Part shown: in pieces, positions 54,946 to 60,356 of the stretch
Position numbering within the stretch: position 1 is the first letter of the stretch
Layout of the letters: each line of letters starts with the position of its first letter
Assembly (NCBI GenBank): GCA_944321685.1
Contig: CALUMH010000016.1
Span: 1-60,356, forward strand
DNA: 60,356 nucleotides
DNA from: an uncultured Muribaculaceae bacterium
GTDB taxonomy: Bacteria; Bacteroidota; Bacteroidia; Bacteroidales; Muribaculaceae
Direction: 5' to 3'
Notes under the pieces: generated by a model
The model's input: only the letters and a program-made list of their open reading frames with translations
What the model was told of the DNA's origin: nothing
Database searches by the model: none
Program-made: the position numbers and the translations under genes

Positions 54946-55583
54946 AAATATCGAAATTTGTGGTGAACCCGTTTGGGGAGAACACTTATATATTGTGGAA
55001 CGGGGAAGGGTCGGAAGCCGCAATTGTCGATCCGGGAATGATGCATGAAGAGGAGCGTACCGCAGTTGATGATTTTGTTTCAAAGAACAAGTTGTCGGTT
55101 AAAATGGTGTTGTTGACACATGTGCATTGCGATCATGCCGCATCGGCAAGGTATCTTGCCGATAAATATGGTGTGAAGGTGTATGCAGGAGAGGCTGACA
55201 GACCTTTAGGGCAAGCGTTGCCTGTGCAGGCACAAATGTTTGGCATAGATGTGAAAATCATGCCTCTCGATATTGATATGACAGTGAGCGGAAACGATGT
55301 GTTGACACTTAACGGGGAAGAAATAAAAGTGCTTGCAACCCCTGGGCACACACCGGGAGGAGTGTCTTTTTATTTGCCCGACAGTGGTGTTGTGCTTGTG
55401 GGAGATACATTGTTTTACCAAAGCATAGGCCGTACCGACCTGCCCGGTGGAGATTACCGTGCCATTGCAGACAGTATAAAAAACGAACTTTATACGTTGC
55501 CCGGTGACACTGTTGTGCTTACGGGTCACGGCAGTAGCACAACCGTCGATGATGAAAAGAGTTTTAACCCTTATGTGAGATAG
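54942..55583 (+). CDS. Metallo-beta-lactamase-fold hydrolase (glyoxalase II-like)
   Basis: 213 residues. The metal-binding motif THVHCDHAAS gives His60, His62, Asp64 and His65. GHTPGGVSFYL, VLVGDTLFYQSIGRTDLPGGD and LTGHGSSTTVDDEKSFNPYV complete the pattern of small MBL-fold hydrolases related to glyoxalase II. Substrate is not predictable. It overlaps rsmG by 4 nt and is 2 nt before the PAP2 gene. Confidence 0.9.
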   Translation: MKISKFVVNPFGENTYILWNGEGSEAAIVDPGMMHEEERTAVDDFVSKNKLSVKMVLLTHVHCDHAASARYLADKYGVKVYAGEADRPLGQALPVQAQMFGIDVKIMPLDIDMTVSGNDVLTLNGEEIKVLATPGHTPGGVSFYLPDSGVVLVGDTLFYQSIGRTDLPGGDYRAIADSIKNELYTLPGDTVVLTGHGSSTTVDDEKSFNPYVR

Positions 55584-55585
55584 CC

Positions 55586-56257
55586 ATGCTTGAAATATTG
55601 GATAATGTAGATGCATCGTTGCTCCTTTTCTTGAATGGGGCGAATAATGAGTTTTTTGATGAATTGTTTTGGCTCATTACAGGCAAATTTGCATGGATTC
55701 CCATGATTTGCGTGTTGCTGTTTTGCACATTCCGTAAAGATTGGAAAACCGGTGTGCTGGTTGTCGTAGGCATTGCTTTGACTATTACGCTGTGCGATCA
55801 AGTTTCATCGGGCATAATTAAGGATGCGGTGTGCCGCCTAAGGCCGACTCGCGATCCTGAAATCGGCAGCCTGGTTCATGTCGTCAACGGTTATAGAGGA
55901 GGACAATATGGCTTTGTAAGCAGCCATGCTGCCAATTCATTCGGTGTGGCAATGTTCCTTGCCATGATGTTTCGCAACCGTGCATTTTCGTGGATTATTA
56001 TGTTGTGGGCGGCAGTGTTGTCATACAGCCGCATATACCTTGGCGTACATTATCCCGGAGATATAGTGTGTGGTGGCTTGCTTGGAGTGGCACTTGGTGC
56101 AGTAGTTTACTGTATATATATAAGAGTAAAGAAACTTTATTTCTTCGCATCGGCAAACAGCGTTGACGGCAGAGATGCCATGTGGCTGTCGTTTGCAACC
56201 ATCGGGAACGTATTATTACTGGTAGCAACTGCAACCATAATTTATGCGATGAAATGA
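55586..56257 (+). CDS. PAP2-family membrane phosphatase
   Basis: 223 residues with about six hydrophobic helices. The acid-phosphatase motifs are intact: KDAVCRLRPTRD (motif 1), GFVSSHAANSFG (motif 2, SGH-like region reading SSHA) and SYSRIYLGVHYPGDIV (motif 3 with the nucleophile His). Relatives act on undecaprenyl pyrophosphate or lipid A; which applies here is unclear. It is 2 nt after the MBL gene, making a chain DUF3298-rsmG-MBL-PAP2. Confidence 0.88.
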   Translation: MLEILDNVDASLLLFLNGANNEFFDELFWLITGKFAWIPMICVLLFCTFRKDWKTGVLVVVGIALTITLCDQVSSGIIKDAVCRLRPTRDPEIGSLVHVVNGYRGGQYGFVSSHAANSFGVAMFLAMMFRNRAFSWIIMLWAAVLSYSRIYLGVHYPGDIVCGGLLGVALGAVVYCIYIRVKKLYFFASANSVDGRDAMWLSFATIGNVLLLVATATIIYAMK

Positions 56258-56358
56258 AAAAAAATGATATTTTGTTTGGTAGTTATAAATAATACACCTA
56301 AATTTATACCAAATAAAAAATATTAGTAATTGTATTAACAATTAAAATAGTAAGTATC

Positions 56359-56619
56359 ATGACAAAAACAATTTCTTTTAATGAACTCCGTCGTATCAAA
56401 GACAGTTTGCCCGATGGCTCGATGCGTGAAATAGCCGACAAGTTGAACGTAACGGTTCAAACAGTAAGAAATTATTTCGGTGGTTCTAACTATGAGTATG
56501 GCAAGAACTGCGGTCTGCACATCGAACCGGGGCCCGACGGTGGTATAGTAATTCTCGACGACACGCAAATTTATGATATGGCAATAGAAATTCTTGAAAA
56601 GCAACAGAAAGAATCATAA
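56359..56619 (+). CDS. Small HTH DNA-binding protein, 86 residues
   Basis: A compact protein with one clear helix-turn-helix: SMREIADKLNVTVQTVRNYF at about residues 20-39. It goes on with GLHIEPGPDGGIVILDD and a C-terminal helix (AIEILEKQQKES). I recall near-identical proteins throughout Bacteroidales annotated only as DNA-binding proteins. A nucleoid-like or global role is possible. It stands alone, with 101 bp of A/T-rich leader and a hairpin after it. No target is known. Confidence 0.85.
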   Translation: MTKTISFNELRRIKDSLPDGSMREIADKLNVTVQTVRNYFGGSNYEYGKNCGLHIEPGPDGGIVILDDTQIYDMAIEILEKQQKES

Positions 56620-56647
56620 ATATTGCGTATTTTTTTATTTAACGGCA

Positions 56648-56686
56648 CACAAGACGGGACTTTGATGCTTTAAATCCCGTCTTGTG
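56648..56686 (+). terminator. Stem-loop without U-tract
   Basis: Perfect 12-base-pair stem (CACAAGACGGGA 56648-56659 with its complement 56675-56686) and a 15-nt loop, between the HTH gene and the stress-protein gene. No T-run follows on either strand, so termination would be unusual; an RNA-processing or regulatory role is possible. Confidence 0.4.
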
Positions 56687-56722
56687 CTGTATGTTGAAGT
56701 AACTTTTAATTATTTTTCGGTC

Positions 56723-57835
56723 ATGGGCAAGCAAAGCAAACTAATCACAATAGCCATCCACACATATGAAAAAGCGGTGATATTGAAAACATTGCTGGAA
56801 AAGGAAGGTATCGAGACTGTATTGCATAATGTTAATCTCATACAACCGGTTATTTCATCGGGTGTGCGTGTGAGAATACATGAAGAAGATCTTCCGCTGG
56901 CATTGAAAATCATAGAATCATCCTCGATACTGAAGCAGGGTGAAGATGATGCTTCAAAAAGCAGTACTGTATTTATCCCAGTTGATTTTTCGGAATATTC
57001 CATGAAAGCTTGCATGATAGGGTTTGACTTCGCCCATAGGCTGGGTGGGGATGTGATATTATTCCATACTTTCATAGATCACCAGTATCCCGGGCTTTTC
57101 CCTCTTGAAAGCGACGAATATGAGGCTGCTCCGAAAGAAGTAAAAAGTAGAGCCGAGGTAGAGCGTGCCGCCAGTGAGAAAATGAATGATTTCAAAGCGG
57201 CATTAAATAAAAACATAGTGAGCGGAGCAATGCCCGATGTGGAATTTTCGAGTATTGTGACCGAAGGTATTCCCGAAAGCGAAATAATAAATTATTCCAA
57301 GGAGGTTTCGCCGTCGATGATTGTAATGGGGACTCGTGGCAAGAGCAAAAAGGAAGCCGACCTTGTAGGCAGTGTTACTGCCGAGGTGCTTGATGCTTGT
57401 CGGTTTCCGGTGTTTTCAGTTCCTGAAAATATGGCAATTGATCGTGTGGAGGGTATAAAAAACGTGGTATTCTTCAGTAATCTTAACAGGCAGGATTTAT
57501 TGTCGTTCGATGTGTTTTCAAAGTTGTTTAATTCCAAAGGGTTGAATGTGACGATTATTCCTATAGCCGAGAAGACGGAAGAAGAAATAGCCGAAAGCCT
57601 TGATGCGATGTTACGCTATTGCAAGAAGCATTATATGCTTTATGATTTCAAGACGAAATATATCGGTGACCATGATTTCTTGGACGATTTTGACGGATAT
57701 GTAAAAAAAGAGGGGGTTGACCTGATTGTAATCCCGAATAAGAAAAAAAATATATTTTCAAGATTGTTTCGCCCCAGCATGGCGCATAAAATGCTATTCC
57801 ATTCCGATACTGCCATGCTTGTGGTACCGGTATGA
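56723..57835 (+). CDS. Universal stress protein with N-terminal DUF2007 domain
   Basis: 370 residues from the ATG at 56723; a 13-codon extension upstream lacks support. Residues 1-70 (ITIAIHTYEKAVILKTLLEK, RVRIHEEDLPLALKII) resemble DUF2007, a putative signal-transducing domain. Two Usp-type halves follow; the first has FIPVDFSEYSMKACMIGFDF and the ATP-loop-like MIVMGTRGKSKKEADLVGSV. The second half is diverged and ends DTAMLVVPV. It is transcribed after the stem-loop at 56648-56686. Function is probably in stress survival, inferred from family. Confidence 0.85.
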   Translation: MGKQSKLITIAIHTYEKAVILKTLLEKEGIETVLHNVNLIQPVISSGVRVRIHEEDLPLALKIIESSSILKQGEDDASKSSTVFIPVDFSEYSMKACMIGFDFAHRLGGDVILFHTFIDHQYPGLFPLESDEYEAAPKEVKSRAEVERAASEKMNDFKAALNKNIVSGAMPDVEFSSIVTEGIPESEIINYSKEVSPSMIVMGTRGKSKKEADLVGSVTAEVLDACRFPVFSVPENMAIDRVEGIKNVVFFSNLNRQDLLSFDVFSKLFNSKGLNVTIIPIAEKTEEEIAESLDAMLRYCKKHYMLYDFKTKYIGDHDFLDDFDGYVKKEGVDLIVIPNKKKNIFSRLFRPSMAHKMLFHSDTAMLVVPV

Positions 57836-57870
57836 CATTGATTATAATAAATTAATAGGATATATCGCAT

Positions 57871-58647
57871 ATGTATATGAATTTGACAAACAGCCTCATG
57901 AAATATGTAATCTCGTTGTCACGCAAAAAGATGCGCGAGGAAGAAGGGTGTTTTGTAGCCGAGGGAACAAAATGCGTGAGGGATACGTGGGATTATTTTA
58001 ATTGCCGCATGATAATCGCAACCAAGGCTTGGTATGATGAAAACGGGCATAGCGGGCATCTCGACAAGATAGTGTTTGCCAACAGCCAACAGATGCAACG
58101 AATGTCGCAAATGTCAACAGCCACTGATGTCATTGCCGTGTATGATATACCAGAAAGGGAGATAAGTGATGCCGATATAAGAAACAGCCTGAATGTGGTG
58201 CTTGAAAATATTCAAGATCCCGGCAATTTCGGCACGATTATAAGGTTGTGCGATTGGTTTGGCGTGCGTAATATATTTTGCAGTCCCAATACGGTAGATG
58301 TTTACAACCACAAGGTGGTTCAAGCCACGATGGGGGCGATATCGAGGGTACGGGTGAAATATTGCAAGCTTGATGTATTGCTGAAACAATACAGCGATAT
58401 GCCGATATATGGAACGGCTCTTAATGGCAAGAATATCTATAAGGCCGAACTTTCGGGAACTGGGTTTGTGATTTTCGGCAATGAAGGTCGCGGAATGTCG
58501 CAAACTCTTTCTGATTTGACTAAGGCAAATTTGCGCATACCACCGTTCCCCGCTACTGCAGTGACTTCTGAATCGCTTAATGTGGGCGTGGCTGCTGCGA
58601 TAACCATTGCTGAATTCCGTCGGCAAATGTCGGTTAAGAAAGTGTGA
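57871..58647 (+). CDS. TrmH/SpoU-family RNA methyltransferase
   Basis: 258 residues of the SPOUT knot family, which makes 2'-O-methyl ribose in rRNA or tRNA. The N-terminal part (YVISLSRKKMREEEGCFVAE) matches the substrate-binding domain of RlmB-type enzymes, and the knot has VLENIQDPGNFGTIIRLCD, VIFGNEGRGMSQ and ESLNVGVAAAI. The exact target is not clear; rlmB proper is probably the gene at 19057. It overlaps the radA region at a GTGA, and the ATG of radA lies 3 nt after its stop. Confidence 0.9.
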   Translation: MYMNLTNSLMKYVISLSRKKMREEEGCFVAEGTKCVRDTWDYFNCRMIIATKAWYDENGHSGHLDKIVFANSQQMQRMSQMSTATDVIAVYDIPEREISDADIRNSLNVVLENIQDPGNFGTIIRLCDWFGVRNIFCSPNTVDVYNHKVVQATMGAISRVRVKYCKLDVLLKQYSDMPIYGTALNGKNIYKAELSGTGFVIFGNEGRGMSQTLSDLTKANLRIPPFPATAVTSESLNVGVAAAITIAEFRRQMSVKKV

Positions 58648-58649
58648 CG

Positions 58650-60023
58650 ATGGCTACGAAAATCAAGACTGTGTATGTGTGCAGTAATTGCGGGGCCGAT
58701 TCTCCCAAGTGGTTCGGCCGTTGTACCAATTGCGGTGAGTGGAACACCTGTGTTGAGGAAAAAGTGGCTGCAAAGCCATCGAAAACGTTGTCGGATGGCG
58801 GACTGAAGAAGAAAGCAGAACCGGTGAAGATTACCGAGATTAAGTCGGAAGAGGAAACTCGTATAACCTTGCCAAGCAGTGAACTGAACAGGGTGCTTGG
58901 TGGCGGACTTGTTCCGGGGTCGATAATACTTGTGGGTGGTGAACCGGGAATAGGAAAGTCAACACTTGTGTTGCAAAACGTGTTGCGCATACGCAGTCGC
59001 AAGGTGCTATACGTGTCGGGCGAGGAGAGTGTGCAGCAGTTAAAAATGCGGGCCGACCGTATAGGCGGTTATGGGGAAGGATGTGAATGTTACATCGTGT
59101 GCGAGACATCGCTTGAGGCTATTTTCTCAAGTATTGAAAGTTGCGACCCGGGGCTTGTGATAATCGACTCGATACAGACCATTGCCACTGAAACTTTGGA
59201 TTCGGCGGCCGGCAGCGTGGCGCAGGTGCGCGAGTGCGCCGCCGCGTTGCTGAAGTATGCCAAGACTTCGGGTACGCCTGTTATACTTATCGGGCATATC
59301 AATAAGGAGGGCAGCATTGCCGGACCGAAGGTGCTTGAGCACATAGTGGATGCAGTGCTGCAATTTGAGGGTGACAGGCATTACCTTTACCGTATATTGC
59401 GCTCGATTAAAAACCGTTTCGGCAGCACATCGGAGATTGGCATATATGAAATGAAGCAAAACGGGTTGCGTGAAGTGAAAAATCCGTCGGAGATGTTGTT
59501 GTCTCAAAATCTTGAAAATTATACCGGTGTAAGCATAGGCGTTACGCTTGAAGGGGCACGGCCTTTTCTTATAGAGGTGCAGGCATTGGTAAGTACGGCG
59601 GCTTATGGCACGGCGCAAAGGTCTGTGACGGGATTTGACTACAAGCGCATGAATATGCTGCTTGCCGTGCTTGAAAAGAAAGTAGGATTTAAGCTTGCTC
59701 AAAAAGACGTGTTCTTGAATATTGCCGGCGGGTTGAAGGTGAACGACCCTGCGATGGATCTTGCGGTGATTTGCTCTATATTGTCGTCTAACGTGGATAT
59801 TGCCATTCCTCGGGAAACCTGCGTTTCGGGAGAAGTGGGTTTGTCGGGTGAAATAAGGCAAATCACCCGTATCGAGCAGCGCATCGGTGAGGCCGAAAAA
59901 CTTGGCTTTAGAAATATACTTATTCCTAAAAATAACGATAAAGGTCTTGATTTGAGCAAGTATGACATTAATATTGTGCAAGTTGGCGGAGTAGAAGAAG
60001 CGTTTAGGTTTCTGTTTGGCTGA
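58650..60023 (+). CDS. radA: DNA repair protein RadA
   Basis: A RecA-like helicase that aids branch migration in recombinational repair. I use the ATG at 58650 (457 residues); a GTG at 58644 is possible. The zinc finger has Cys11, Cys14, Cys25 and Cys28. Walker A is GGEPGIGKS at 96-104, the KNRFG motif lies in IKNRFGSTSEIGIYEM, and the C-terminal Lon-like domain (GFDYKRMNMLLAVLEKKVG, INIVQVGGVEEAFRFLFG) closes the protein. Length and order are standard. It is the last recognised gene in the window. Confidence 0.96.
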   Translation: MATKIKTVYVCSNCGADSPKWFGRCTNCGEWNTCVEEKVAAKPSKTLSDGGLKKKAEPVKITEIKSEEETRITLPSSELNRVLGGGLVPGSIILVGGEPGIGKSTLVLQNVLRIRSRKVLYVSGEESVQQLKMRADRIGGYGEGCECYIVCETSLEAIFSSIESCDPGLVIIDSIQTIATETLDSAAGSVAQVRECAAALLKYAKTSGTPVILIGHINKEGSIAGPKVLEHIVDAVLQFEGDRHYLYRILRSIKNRFGSTSEIGIYEMKQNGLREVKNPSEMLLSQNLENYTGVSIGVTLEGARPFLIEVQALVSTAAYGTAQRSVTGFDYKRMNMLLAVLEKKVGFKLAQKDVFLNIAGGLKVNDPAMDLAVICSILSSNVDIAIPRETCVSGEVGLSGEIRQITRIEQRIGEAEKLGFRNILIPKNNDKGLDLSKYDINIVQVGGVEEAFRFLFG

Positions 60024-60207
60024 TTTTGTAATATAAAAGAATGTTAAAACATTGATTGGCGATTAAACCAAACCGAGTTATGGCAGTCAAAGAGATAAAC
60101 AGAAACTAATAAGCTTCAAACAACACTAACTTTTTCAAGAATAGATATACGTTTCACACTGTGAAGTATCAAGACGTACATAAATTTTGATTTGTAAAGT
60201 TATTCAT

Positions 60208-60246
60208 AAAAAGTCCTGTCGCACGCAGTGTGCAGCAGGACTTTTT
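60208..60246. terminator. Bidirectional terminator after radA
   Basis: Perfect 11-base-pair stem (60208-60218 with 60236-60246) whose ends are A- and T-runs, with an inner GCAC/GTGC hairpin. Confidence 0.75.
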
Positions 60247-60331
60247 GGTTACAGTTCTATTAAATTCGGGGTGTTCAATTGGATCAGCGGATTTTCCCGG
60301 TTGGTGGAGCAGGGATTTCAGGAATATAGCT

Positions 60332-60339
60332 TAACTTTG
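60332..60339 (+). promoter_or_regulatory. -7 box near the right edge
   Basis: TAACTTTG matches the consensus exactly. An ATG follows at 60344; with so little leader, the true start may lie beyond the window. Confidence 0.35.
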
Positions 60340-60356
60340 TATCATGGAACATATTA

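Larger units (their letters stand above)
60024..60356. other. Non-coding right end of the window
   Basis: 333 bases after radA. They hold a 13-nt palindrome TTCACAcTGTGAA (60153-60165), a strong bidirectional terminator (60208-60246), and a -7 box TAACTTTG (60332-60339) with an ATG 4 nt later at 60344, where a gene may start and run off the window. Otherwise only a 9-codon frame near 60078 is seen. Confidence 0.55.

Overview
The window is a 60-kb piece of a Bacteroidetes (Bacteroidales) chromosome. This rests on Bacteroidetes-type promoters (TAnnTTTG -7 boxes, sometimes with TTTG about 19-20 nt upstream), A/T-rich leaders without strong Shine-Dalgarno sequences, and lineage-typical proteins: DUF5606, DUF4290, DUF5063, PorX, PorW/SprE-like, DUF4835/PorD-like, a long NusB and an M49 lipoprotein. 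A gut lineage such as Muribaculaceae fits, but that is a guess. There is no tRNA, rRNA, CRISPR array, prophage or IS transposase. About 95 percent is tightly packed housekeeping sequence.

Layout. (1) 1-696 is non-coding: a terminator of an upstream gene, an orphan promoter/operator/terminator cassette, and a 262-bp inverted-repeat element. (2) 697-9189, minus strand: one probable operon purL-sppA-lpxK-punA-thiL. (3) 9449-13118, plus: gyrA and a TPR gene. (4) 13348-19809, plus: dnaN, a DnaQ-like exonuclease, coaBC, a PorD-like gene, recN, rlmB. (5) 19883-22922, plus: nusB, yajC, a YbbR-domain gene, coaE. (6) 22966-25906: a 56-residue gene (minus), DUF5606, an NlpC/P60 lipoprotein, an AraC-like gene scrap and rmuC (minus). 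(7) 26060-32123, plus: porW-like, porX, guaA. (8) 32183-34366: divergent araC regulator and Bcr/CflA-type MFS exporter. (9) 34443-40228, minus: a phosphohexomutase with its own promoter, and the run yicC-gmk-nadD-DUF5063-apeB. (10) 40323-46224, plus: tsaB, DUF4290, murA, rimM, an acidic small protein, an OmpA-like protein, proS. (11) 46629-52443, plus: dxr, rseP, an RlmI-type methyltransferase, a DPP III-like peptidase. (12) 52541-53371, minus: a CvfB-like S1 protein. (13) 53474-60023, plus: DUF3298 lipoprotein, rsmG, MBL hydrolase, PAP2 phosphatase, a small HTH protein, a DUF2007/universal stress protein, a SpoU methyltransferase, radA.

Functional themes are replication and repair (gyrA, dnaN, DnaQ-like, recN, rmuC, radA), purine metabolism (purL, punA, guaA, gmk), coenzyme A and NAD (coaBC, coaE, nadD), envelope and secretion (lpxK, sppA, murA, rseP, yajC, OmpA-like, PorW/PorX/PorD-like) and RNA modification (rlmB, rlmI, rsmG, rimM, tsaB). 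I found no convincing wholly new multi-gene system. The best items for follow-up are the inverted-repeat element and orphan transcription cassette at the left end, the three T9SS-associated genes, active-site substitutions in CoaBC, MurA, PunA and GyrA, the small protein at 22966-23136, the three-copy decamer that could form alternative hairpins near 23833-23894, and a possible short RNA at 46462-46528.
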